Of a stretch of 64,000 nt of DNA, positions 1-7,322 are shown one piece after another (position 1 is the first letter of the stretch; each line of letters opens with the position of its first letter). The notes under the pieces are model-generated. The model saw only the letters and a list, made by a program, of their open reading frames with translations, did no database searches and was not told the DNA's origin. The stretch covers positions 6,612 to 70,611 of the forward strand of contig CATXJW010000009.1 in the NCBI GenBank assembly GCA_958370325.1. Reading direction: 5' to 3'. Source of the stretch: an uncultured Collinsella sp. GTDB lineage: Bacteria > Actinomycetota > Coriobacteriia > Coriobacteriales > Coriobacteriaceae. Both the position numbers and the translations under genes were made by a program.

Positions 1-206
1 GCCACGCTGGAGACGTCACCAAGATCTACCTGATCTGCTTTGCCGTGAGCGTAGTGCTCCCGGTGATCCTGATCAACCTGCTGGGCCTGATGGGCGCCGT
101 GGTGAGCTACCTGGCGGTCATGGCCCTACTGCTGGTGTTGCTGATAATCGAGTACGCCCACATCCGCCAGCGCATCGAGCGCGACCGCAACCCATACGGC
201 GCCTAA
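1..206 (+). CDS. C-terminal end of a small membrane protein (partial)
   Basis: An open frame enters from the left edge (first full codon at base 3) and stops with TAA at 204-206. The 67 visible residues contain two hydrophobic stretches, about residues 8-32 and 36-52, followed by a charged tail with a run of Arg, Glu and Asp ending in NPYGA. This is the typical end of a small integral membrane protein with a cytoplasmic tail. The start lies outside the window, so family and function cannot be named. It runs toward the structured repeat at 231-394 and is convergent with the metallophosphatase gene. Confidence 0.7.
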   Translation, partial: HAGDVTKIYLICFAVSVVLPVILINLLGLMGAVVSYLAVMALLLVLLIIEYAHIRQRIERDRNPYGA

Positions 207-230
207 TTCGAATCAATTTGAAGAAAAGAA

Positions 231-394
231 ACGTCGATGTTTAGGCACCGACAGCGAGCAGTCTCGAAGTGCCCCAGGTTGGCCCGAAAGAGGAGCGATG
301 CGTACTTCTGTACGCGAGCGACGGTTTGAGCGACAAGATGGGGTGCTTCGGGGCTGCGCAGCGTCAACGTGACCGCCGTTCGGTAGAACGGCGG
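231..394. repeat. Structured intergenic repeat, copy A
   Basis: First of four related elements (others at 54860-54947, 60708-60885 and 63904-64000). A leader with GATGTTTAGGCACCGACAG at 236-254 precedes a folded core. Outer arms at 265-275 and 340-350 pair, using two G-U pairs. Inside, the hairpin GCGTAC (300-305) and GTACGC (310-315) is framed by the conserved single-stranded boxes CGAAAGAGGAGCG and GAGCGACGGTTTGAG. A box GCGCAGCGTC and a second hairpin (373-394) follow, ending eight bases before the stop codon of the minus-strand metallophosphatase gene. Paired bases change while pairing is kept, which suggests a functional RNA fold. The sense strand is uncertain. Confidence 0.6.
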
Positions 395-401
395 AACAAG
401 G

Positions 402-1241
402 TTATTCTCCAGGCTTGATATTTGCGTAGAACTCCGCACCGTCATCCAGGCGCAGGATGCCCACGCGGCCGAACTCGGAGCCGGTGGCGGCGGCACAGTC
501 GATGTCGATGCGGTCGGGAACGCCGGCGGTATCCTCGCCACCCAGGCGCACAATCTGTCCGCGCCCCGACTCCTCGTCGAGTCCCGCCAGGCCGCCTACC
601 TCGCAATAACGTCCGAGCGACACCGTAGGCGTGTGGCCGCTCACCACGACCGGACCCTTGCCCTCGGCAGAAAGCAGCCCCGTCGGTGCATCCCAATAGC
701 CATGGCGAATCCACAGCAGGTCATCGGACGACTGCACGGCAAGCATCTGCTTCAGCAGTTCGCGATCGGCGCCAACCGCCCCAGCACCATCGGCACAATC
801 CACGTTGTGTTCAAGTAAAAACGCCCGGGCCGCCTCGGTCTCAATACCGGCATGCACCAGCAGGTACGGGCGCTCATCGGTCTCGGCCACCGCATACAGC
901 GGCAGCCCGGCCATCCAGCGCACAAGCGCCTCGTACGCCTCAAATTCCATATCGTTAAGCTGCTCGCGCGTCGTCCAGCCACCGTTGATATCCCACGTCT
1001 CGGCATCGAGCGGGTCCTGGCCAATAATGGCATCAAGCATGATTTGCTCATGGTTACCCTTGAGCACGCGCGCGTTGGGCAGCGATCGCACCAGCTTAAT
1101 AACACCGACCGGATCGGGCCCGCGATCGATCATGTCGCCCAGCACATACAGCGTATCTTCGGACGCCAGCGAAATCTTGGAGAGGGCCTCGTCAAGCGCA
1201 CGCACGTGTCCGTGAGCATCAGATGTCACATAGATCGCCAT
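402..1241 (-). CDS. Metallophosphoesterase (PPP/ApaH-like serine/threonine phosphatase family)
   Basis: A 279-residue protein with the ordered dinuclear-metal motifs of calcineurin-like phosphoesterases: DAHGH near residue 8, GDMIDRGPD near 36, GNHEQ near 63 and GHTPT near 203. The order and the compact size match the bacterial PPP branch (PrpA/PrpE/ApaH-like), which removes phosphate from proteins or cleaves dinucleoside polyphosphates in the cytoplasm; substrate cannot be chosen from sequence. The ATG at 1241 has AAAGG seven bases upstream. The gene is single, divergent from the antiporter gene, and its stop lies directly beside structured repeat A. Confidence 0.85.
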   Translation of the reverse strand: MAIYVTSDAHGHVRALDEALSKISLASEDTLYVLGDMIDRGPDPVGVIKLVRSLPNARVLKGNHEQIMLDAIIGQDPLDAETWDINGGWTTREQLNDMEFEAYEALVRWMAGLPLYAVAETDERPYLLVHAGIETEAARAFLLEHNVDCADGAGAVGADRELLKQMLAVQSSDDLLWIRHGYWDAPTGLLSAEGKGPVVVSGHTPTVSLGRYCEVGGLAGLDEESGRGQIVRLGGEDTAGVPDRIDIDCAAATGSEFGRVGILRLDDGAEFYANIKPGE

Positions 1242-1558
1242 GGAACGCCTTTCCCTACCTTGCGGCCGAAGCCCGGAACCGCAACTAAAACTTCAAGTTG
1301 AACTTAAACGTTACCCATTGTACTCCGTTGCAATAAAGCTGGGAAGGGCCACGCGTCGCCGACGGACGTTAGCGACCGCACACGCCGTTCACGGTGCACC
1401 GCCGGCAGCTGCTCCCCGACCAGCGTCGCACACGCCGCAGCCTCGTGTCGAAAATGCGCACGCCCGCAATCCGTCCCCATAAACCCACCACCTTTGGGTA
1501 CAAATAACCGCAGACAACTGACCGTGCCACGCCAACCACCCAGGAGCGGACACTATCC
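1242..1558. promoter_or_regulatory. Divergent intergenic region with weak promoter-like hexamer
   Basis: These 317 bases separate the divergent metallophosphatase and antiporter genes and must hold both promoters. On the minus strand TACAAT (1322-1317) is a good -10 box, but only a weak TTCCCA-like -35 sits 17 bases upstream. No clear promoter was found on the plus strand; AGGAG at about 1541-1545 is the antiporter ribosome site. Nothing else is supported here. Confidence 0.3.
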
Positions 1559-3160
1559 ATGAACCAGATACTTCTCTTTATCGGCCTCGTCATCATTTTG
1601 TGCCTGACCATCAAACCCGTCGGCAAAAAGCTCCCCTTCCCCACCCTGCTCATCTTTATCGCGCTGGGCATGCTGCTGGGTGTCAACGGCCCGGCGCACA
1701 TCGACTTTAGCGACTACGCGCTTACCGAAACCGTCTGCAGCACGGCGTTGCTGTTCATCATGTTCTACGGCGGTTTTAACACCAACATCGACCGCGCCAA
1801 ACCCGTCGCCGCGCCCGCAGTGCTGCTGAGCACCCTCGGCGTTATCGCCACCGCCGGCATCACGGGAGCCTTTGCGCACTTCGTACTGGGCTTCGACTGG
1901 ATCGGCGGCCTGCTGCTGGGCTCGGTCGTGGCGTCGACCGATGCGGCAAGCGTCTTTAGCGTGCTGCGCGAGCACAGTCTGTCACTGAGGGACGGGACCG
2001 ACTCGCTGCTCGAGGTCGAATCGGGCTCCAACGACCCCGTCGCCTACATGCTCACCGCGGTACTCGCCACCCTCGCGGCGGGTGGCAACATCGACATCCC
2101 CGTGCTACTGGCCAAGCAGATCATCCTGGGTGTGGGGCTGGGCCTTGCCATCGGCTGGACATCCAGCCGCTTGATTGAACGCGCACACGCAACGGCCGAG
2201 GGTGCGCAGACCATCTTTTTGTTCGCCGTGGCGATCGTCGCCTACGCGCTGCCGAGCTATCTGGGCGGCAACGGCTTTTTGGCCGTATACCTGGCAGGCA
2301 TTGTGCTGGGTGCGAGCGACATCACCGGCAAGGTCGAGATGGCGCACTTCTTCGATACCCTCACCGAGATGGCCGAAATGACCATCTTCTTTTTGCTCGG
2401 CCTGCTCGTGACGCCCGCACGCCTGCCGCAAATGCTGCTACCGGGCCTGGCACTCATGGCGTTTATGCTCTTTGTGAGCCGCCCCATCGCCGTCGGCCTG
2501 CTGTTAGCGCCGTTTAGGACCAACCCTCGCCAGGTCGCGCTCGTAAGCTGGGCGGGCCTGCGCGGCGCGGCCTCGGTCGTATTTAGCCTCTTTGCCGTGG
2601 TGGCCGGCGTTCCCGGTGGGCACGACCTGTTTGACCTTGTCTTTGTGATTGCCGTGTCGAGCATTGTGGTGCAGGGCTCGCTGCTGCCGACGGTGGCAAA
2701 GAAGCTCGACATGATTGACGCGGAAGGCGACGTGCGCCGCACGTTTAACGATTACCGTGACGAGGACGGCATGTCGTTCGTCAAGCTCAAGGTGGGCGCT
2801 GAACATCCGTTTGCCGGTCGCTCGCTCGCCGATATTGGCAGCGCCACGGACATGCTGGTTGTCTTGGTACTGCGCGATGGCGCGCACCCGGTGTTGCCCA
2901 ACGGCGATACCGTAATTGAAGAAGGCGACCTTCTGGTTATGGCCGCGCCGACGTTTGAAGAGCGTGCCGAGGTTACGCTGCGCGAGGTCACCGTGACGCC
3001 CCACGGTCGCCTGGCCGGCCAGCGCCTGCGCGATGTGCCGCAGGGCAAGCATCCCTTTATCGTCGTGATGCTCAAACGCGACGGCCAAACGATCATCCCC
3101 GACGGCAACACCCTCATATACGCCGGCGACGAAGCCGTCATCGCCACCCTGGCGTCGTAG
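1559..3160 (+). CDS. Potassium/proton antiporter, CPA1 family (CvrA/NhaP2-like)
   Basis: A 533-residue protein. Residues 1-385 form about twelve hydrophobic helices of a cation:proton antiporter, with the conserved acidic helix signature ESGSNDP near residue 157 and GLRGAAS near 331. Residues about 405-470 form a TrkA-C (RCK_C) domain and a second similar domain follows to the C-terminus. This matches the CvrA/NhaP2 branch that exports K+ or Na+ for protons at the membrane and senses nucleotides or pH through the RCK_C domains. Length is close to the usual 550-580. The ATG has AGGAG about eleven bases upstream. The gene is monocistronic and ends at a long hairpin. Confidence 0.9.
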   Translation: MNQILLFIGLVIILCLTIKPVGKKLPFPTLLIFIALGMLLGVNGPAHIDFSDYALTETVCSTALLFIMFYGGFNTNIDRAKPVAAPAVLLSTLGVIATAGITGAFAHFVLGFDWIGGLLLGSVVASTDAASVFSVLREHSLSLRDGTDSLLEVESGSNDPVAYMLTAVLATLAAGGNIDIPVLLAKQIILGVGLGLAIGWTSSRLIERAHATAEGAQTIFLFAVAIVAYALPSYLGGNGFLAVYLAGIVLGASDITGKVEMAHFFDTLTEMAEMTIFFLLGLLVTPARLPQMLLPGLALMAFMLFVSRPIAVGLLLAPFRTNPRQVALVSWAGLRGAASVVFSLFAVVAGVPGGHDLFDLVFVIAVSSIVVQGSLLPTVAKKLDMIDAEGDVRRTFNDYRDEDGMSFVKLKVGAEHPFAGRSLADIGSATDMLVVLVLRDGAHPVLPNGDTVIEEGDLLVMAAPTFEERAEVTLREVTVTPHGRLAGQRLRDVPQGKHPFIVVMLKRDGQTIIPDGNTLIYAGDEAVIATLAS

Positions 3161-3173
3161 CCGTCCCCACCCG

Positions 3174-3244
3174 TAAGTTGCGGTGAAATAGGGATTGAAT
3201 AGACCTCTGAACAGCCATTTCAGTCTCTATTTCACCGCAACTTA
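3174..3244. repeat. Long inverted repeat between convergent genes (family F1, copy 1)
   Basis: Arms beginning TAAGTTGCGGTGAAATAG and ending with its complement form a roughly 25-bp stem with few mismatches and a loop of about 20 bases. The same arms recur at 58139-58205. Both copies lie between two convergent genes, here the antiporter and a small minus-strand gene, so a role in bidirectional transcription termination is likely. There is no strong T-tract, and a mobile hairpin element remains possible. Confidence 0.75.
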
Positions 3245-3275
3245 TTGAGGGAAAGGGGTTGAAGTTCAATCGCGG

Positions 3276-3500
3276 CTACCAGTCCTCGTCTGCGCCGTAG
3301 TCATCGTCCGCGTCATCGTCGACGGCAAAGTCTCGGAGGTCGAGGCCTTCGCGTTCGGCTCGGGCTAGGAGCTCTTGGGGCGACTCGTCCTCGATATCCA
3401 CCACGTCGAGCATAGCGGCCGAAAAGCCCACGCCCGCCGCACTCCCTGCGCGGTCGAGTAGGCCCTCGCGCAGCTGATCGACATCGACTTCGATTTTCAT
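3276..3500 (-). CDS. Small acidic protein, last gene of the BREX operon
   Basis: A 74-residue protein with start ATG at 3500 chosen because GGAGG lies about seven bases upstream. The N-terminus is MKIEVDVDQL and the tail is almost entirely Asp and Glu. No domain is recognised. It begins 27 bases after the stop of the 454-residue gene and is on the same strand as brxL, so it is probably co-transcribed. The acidic tail suggests a nucleic-acid mimic or a partner-binding peptide, but this is speculation. Confidence 0.6.
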   Translation of the reverse strand: MKIEVDVDQLREGLLDRAGSAAGVGFSAAMLDVVDIEDESPQELLARAEREGLDLRDFAVDDDADDDYGADEDW

Positions 3501-3527
3501 GGTGAAACCTCCCGCCAAACCAGGCCC

Positions 3528-4892
3528 TTACTCGTCAGTGCCGAGCGCATCCACGGCAGCGACAAAAGCCTCAACCTGCTTGTCGTCCATCTGCGTGGCC
3601 AAACGGCCCACGGGTTCATCGTAGGCGAACTGCACCTTATCGATAAAGCAATCCCAAGCACGCACGTCCACACGCACGGCTACCTCGCAATACTGGCTGA
3701 GCTTTTTGAGTCCATACCAAAACGCATTCACATGGCGCGCAGGGTCCTCATCCAGCACACCATCGTAGCGACGCCCATTGAACTCGCGCATGCGTGCCAC
3801 GGCAACCTCGAGCGAGTCGCCGCCCTCAGCCGAGGCCTCATCCACAAGCTCGGGAATCGCGACCTCACGCCGAACATCATGCCTGGTAGCGCCATCGTAC
3901 TCGCCCACCAGCACGTCTTCGTCAAGCCAGGAATCGTAGTCTAAATAGCTCGAGCCCCGGCAAATCCCATGCGGTGAGCCAGAGCCAAACGCACAGAATA
4001 AACCGCCGTCGGCAACAACACGACGGTAGGTAGCAAACGACTTCTTAACCTGAACGAGCAACTCGGAAAGCTCCCCGGTATCGCACGCCGTCTCGCACGC
4101 AACGCATGCAAACTCGGGCAACGATACCGGCTCCACCGTGTTCCTCGCAACGCGGACGGCGCGCTCCGCCCGATATGCCTGCGCCGCCAAGCGCGCTCGC
4201 TGCGCAGCGCCGCGCACGTTGGTAAGTTCACGCTCCAACGCCACGTCACCAGCTACATCGCCAGCCATATCGCCCGTAAACCCGTCAGCACTCTGCGGTC
4301 CCGTCGCACTCAGCTCGGACTCAAACGTCGCCGTGATCATACCCGCAAGGTCCGTCGCGTCGGCGGCACAGCGCATCTGCTCCAGCTGCGTACACAGCAG
4401 GTCGGCATCCAAGGGCACGGCATCCACAACGTGCACGTCACTCAAACGCGCCACGCCCTGCAACACCAAAGCCCCCGCGGCATCGTACGCCGCACGAACC
4501 CTGGCCGTCGTATTGGCCCGCAGCTTTACCTCGATAAACGCAAGCGTCTGCTCCAAACGAGCCAGCAGCTCGGCCTTGTCCTCCATGCGCAAATAGGCAG
4601 CATAGCGGCGCTCCAACTGCAGCGGGCCCACAACACCCGCCTGCTTGCGAGCGCGTGCAAGCGCAGCGCTCTCAACGCGGCGCACGTACCCGTCAACAGC
4701 CCGCACGGCAGACTCGCGCGCAGCGTGCTCGGCAGCCTCGACACCCCTAAGCACGCCCAGCAGCTCGCGGGAGCGCGCCTTGCGCGCCAACTCCCCGCGA
4801 TCATACTGCTCAAGCGCCGCCTGGCGCTTGGCCACCGATTCAAAGCCAAACAGCTCGTCGAGCAGATCACCAACAGAACGCTCGTCCGCCAT
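3528..4892 (-). CDS. Unknown protein downstream of brxL
   Basis: A 454-residue soluble protein that I do not recognise. The N-terminal third is rich in Ala, Arg and Glu and looks helical, possibly coiled coil (residues 1-130). A Cys-rich stretch (CVACETAC) lies near residue 267. The C-terminal third contains aromatic and Trp-containing conserved-looking segments (NAFWYGLKKL, RAWDCFIDKVQF). The ATG at 4892 has GAGGAGG eight bases upstream. It follows brxL by 70 bases in the same direction, so it is best regarded as a BREX-associated accessory gene. No catalytic motif is visible. Confidence 0.65.
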   Translation of the reverse strand: MADERSVGDLLDELFGFESVAKRQAALEQYDRGELARKARSRELLGVLRGVEAAEHAARESAVRAVDGYVRRVESAALARARKQAGVVGPLQLERRYAAYLRMEDKAELLARLEQTLAFIEVKLRANTTARVRAAYDAAGALVLQGVARLSDVHVVDAVPLDADLLCTQLEQMRCAADATDLAGMITATFESELSATGPQSADGFTGDMAGDVAGDVALERELTNVRGAAQRARLAAQAYRAERAVRVARNTVEPVSLPEFACVACETACDTGELSELLVQVKKSFATYRRVVADGGLFCAFGSGSPHGICRGSSYLDYDSWLDEDVLVGEYDGATRHDVRREVAIPELVDEASAEGGDSLEVAVARMREFNGRRYDGVLDEDPARHVNAFWYGLKKLSQYCEVAVRVDVRAWDCFIDKVQFAYDEPVGRLATQMDDKQVEAFVAAVDALGTDE

Positions 4893-4962
4893 GGCAAGGC
4901 CTCCTCACGCACTACGCACTAACATGTTCGCGGAACGCCCGAGCACCGGACGCCCCGCACTC

Positions 4963-7311
4963 CTACAGATCCAGCGCCTTCTTCGCGGCGTCAACGGAAT
5001 CGCCATCCATGTAGAACACCGGGCTCAAGCCCGAGATAATCTCGGACGAAACACTCTGTAGGCCCGCGATGGCGCTCAGCGGCAAAATCACACGCTTAGC
5101 ACCAGCATTTTTGGCCACGCGCATAATGTCCTCGAGCCCACGGATCTCGTCCATAGAACCCGACATGCGCAAGATTCCCGGAATCGCCAGCGCGGGCATC
5201 ACCGGGCGGTTGCACGCCGCGGAGCACAGGCCCACAAACTCGGCGAGCGAAACCTCCTCGGACAGGCCCTTGCTCTGCAGGTCGTTGTAGAACAGTAGGT
5301 AGTCCTTGGAGCCAATGTGCATGCCCGGCGCCACGCGGTTCGCCAGATTCACAAAGTTGTCGAACGCGGCCTCCAGCGTATCGCGCACCGGCTTGTTAAA
5401 GGCCACGCCCTCGTGCTTAAACTTACACTCGCCGGCAACGGCCTTGTTCTCCAGCTTGTACACGGCAACCTCGCCGCCCTGCGACCTGCCCACGCCAAAC
5501 ACGTGGCCGGACAGCAGCGGCCCGTCGGGAATCAGCGTGTCCTCGCTCTGCTCGGGCACGCGCACCACGTGCACGTCCTGCGGGTTGTCGGCATCCATAT
5601 AGCCCAGGTTGACGTCGATAAACTCGACGCCCGCCATAATCTTGAGCTGCTCCTTTACGCGGCGACGGCCCTCGATGGCGTAGTCCAGCAGCCAGCGCAC
5701 GTCGTCCTTATCCATGGCCTCGTCGGGGAACAGCAGCTTGGCCAGACCGCTAAAGGTCTTGCGCACGGCAATCTCGTCGCGCTTGTTAAAGTCGCTGTTA
5801 AAGCGGAAGTACCGGTCGATATGGTGCGTAAAGTCCTTGCGGCGCATCTCCTTGCAAAACTCCGACAGGCAGTCGGTGATCAGGCCATAATGCCCGGTCA
5901 GCAGGCTCGAGCGCATCTTGGGAATCTCCCAGCCCGGCAGGTAGCAATGGATTCGGTCGAAGAAGGCCGAATCGTTGTTAAACTCCGGCGGAAACGGATC
6001 AAACAGGTGCGTGGTCTTAAGGACGTTTTGCACGGTGTCGTTGATGTTGCCCTCAAAGACCATGGAGGCATCGGCGTTAATCTGATCGCGGCCGCGCGCA
6101 TAGCTGCCGCTCGCCATGTAGTCCTTCATGATCTGCACGGCGTTGGTGTCCTTAAAGCGCATGCCGGCGACCTCATCGAACGTCACGCAATCCCAGTGGC
6201 CCACCAGACCCACGCGGTCGGCCCGCATGGAGTTCATACGGCCGAACAGGTTGGCCGTGGTGGTCTGGCCACCCGAAAGCAAGATGGCGTAGGGCGAGAC
6301 CTCTTTGTAGATATGGCTCTTGCCGGTGCCGCGGGGACCCAGCTCGCACAGGTTGTAGTTGCGCTCGATGAGCGGCACCATGCGCTCGATAAAGTGCAGG
6401 CGCTCTTTCTCGGAAAGCTCGCTGGGCTCATAGCCAGCGGAGCGCAGCAGCATGTTGAGCCACTCGTCGCGCGTAAAGTACTGGCGCTCGTCAATCATGG
6501 CATCCAGGTCCAGATTGGGCATCTGGATGGGCGTGAGCGACGCCACACTAAACGGAGAGTCCTCGGGTCCGCGCTTTTTGCGCTTGGCCTTGGAACGGCG
6601 CGGGGCATCGTCGCCAAAGACCTCCATGCCAAACTCGTCTTCCTCATCAACAGGATGGCGATACTCGATGCTCATAATGCACCAAATGCCACCCTGCAGA
6701 ATCTTGGAATAGTCGCGCACGTACTCGGCCGGCATCACAAACGGCTCGATGGTCAGATTGGCAAACGACGCCACATAGATGTCTTTGTACTCGTCGAGCT
6801 TGGCCGTCACCTTATCGATGATGGTAAAGCGACCCAGTTCGCGAATCTTGGACTTAATGCGCTCGGACTCATCGGGACGCACGTAGTTATCGGTGAGGAT
6901 CCTGCGAATGCGGTCCAGGCCCTCTGCCACGGCTTCCTCGTCATCGGTCGAGCAGTACATGCCCAGCAGATACTCCAACACAAAGGTGGGCACGTTGGCA
7001 CCGCGCTTCATAAAGGCCGTCAGGTCCTTGCGCACGATCTTACCGCCAAAATGCTCGAGCAGCTTACCGTCCAGCCCGTCCATGTCGTAGCCCTCATCCT
7101 CGGGAGCCTCGGCCGCAGCCTGGTCATAGCCATCGGTCGAGGATCCGTCCTCGGCGCCCGCCGCTGCCTCAGCGGGCGCAGCAGCGACCGGCTCCGGGGC
7201 AGACGCAGCGGTCTCAGCCTCCGGGGCCTCCACGGGCGTCACATCCTCCGCAGGCGCATCCGCATCAATCGAGGGGACTTCCCACAGATCGTCGTCATGG
7301 CTATCAAACAT
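4963..7311 (-). CDS. brxL: BREX system Lon-like AAA+ protein BrxL
   Basis: 782 residues from ATG 7311, chosen over the upstream GTG because AGGAG lies eight bases before it. The Walker A GPRGTGKS (about 325-332) and Walker B FDEVAG (about 378-383) define the AAA+ ATPase typical of BrxL, the DNA-binding hexamer required for phage exclusion in type 1 BREX. The C-terminal region has the Lon fold position, ending in a VILPLSA-like segment, but I do not see the protease signature DGPSAG. An acidic Ala/Pro/Glu-rich extension of about 75 residues precedes the conserved part and makes the protein longer than usual. The pglZ stop lies inside its ribosome-site region, implying coupling. Confidence 0.92.
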   Translation of the reverse strand: MFDSHDDDLWEVPSIDADAPAEDVTPVEAPEAETAASAPEPVAAAPAEAAAGAEDGSSTDGYDQAAAEAPEDEGYDMDGLDGKLLEHFGGKIVRKDLTAFMKRGANVPTFVLEYLLGMYCSTDDEEAVAEGLDRIRRILTDNYVRPDESERIKSKIRELGRFTIIDKVTAKLDEYKDIYVASFANLTIEPFVMPAEYVRDYSKILQGGIWCIMSIEYRHPVDEEDEFGMEVFGDDAPRRSKAKRKKRGPEDSPFSVASLTPIQMPNLDLDAMIDERQYFTRDEWLNMLLRSAGYEPSELSEKERLHFIERMVPLIERNYNLCELGPRGTGKSHIYKEVSPYAILLSGGQTTTANLFGRMNSMRADRVGLVGHWDCVTFDEVAGMRFKDTNAVQIMKDYMASGSYARGRDQINADASMVFEGNINDTVQNVLKTTHLFDPFPPEFNNDSAFFDRIHCYLPGWEIPKMRSSLLTGHYGLITDCLSEFCKEMRRKDFTHHIDRYFRFNSDFNKRDEIAVRKTFSGLAKLLFPDEAMDKDDVRWLLDYAIEGRRRVKEQLKIMAGVEFIDVNLGYMDADNPQDVHVVRVPEQSEDTLIPDGPLLSGHVFGVGRSQGGEVAVYKLENKAVAGECKFKHEGVAFNKPVRDTLEAAFDNFVNLANRVAPGMHIGSKDYLLFYNDLQSKGLSEEVSLAEFVGLCSAACNRPVMPALAIPGILRMSGSMDEIRGLEDIMRVAKNAGAKRVILPLSAIAGLQSVSSEIISGLSPVFYMDGDSVDAAKKALDL

Positions 7312-7322
7312 AGGGCACACTC

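Noticed and set aside
203..553. A minus-strand ORF whose end resembles another minus-strand ORF at 54790-55065 (shared peptide like QTVA-x-V-x-KYA)
   Set aside because: The shared peptide is simply the translation of structured repeats A and B; there is no ribosome site and the frames overlap real genes or the RNA element.
3528..4892. Zinc-finger assignment for the CVACETAC stretch
   Set aside because: Only three Cys in an irregular spacing and no second ligand pair nearby.
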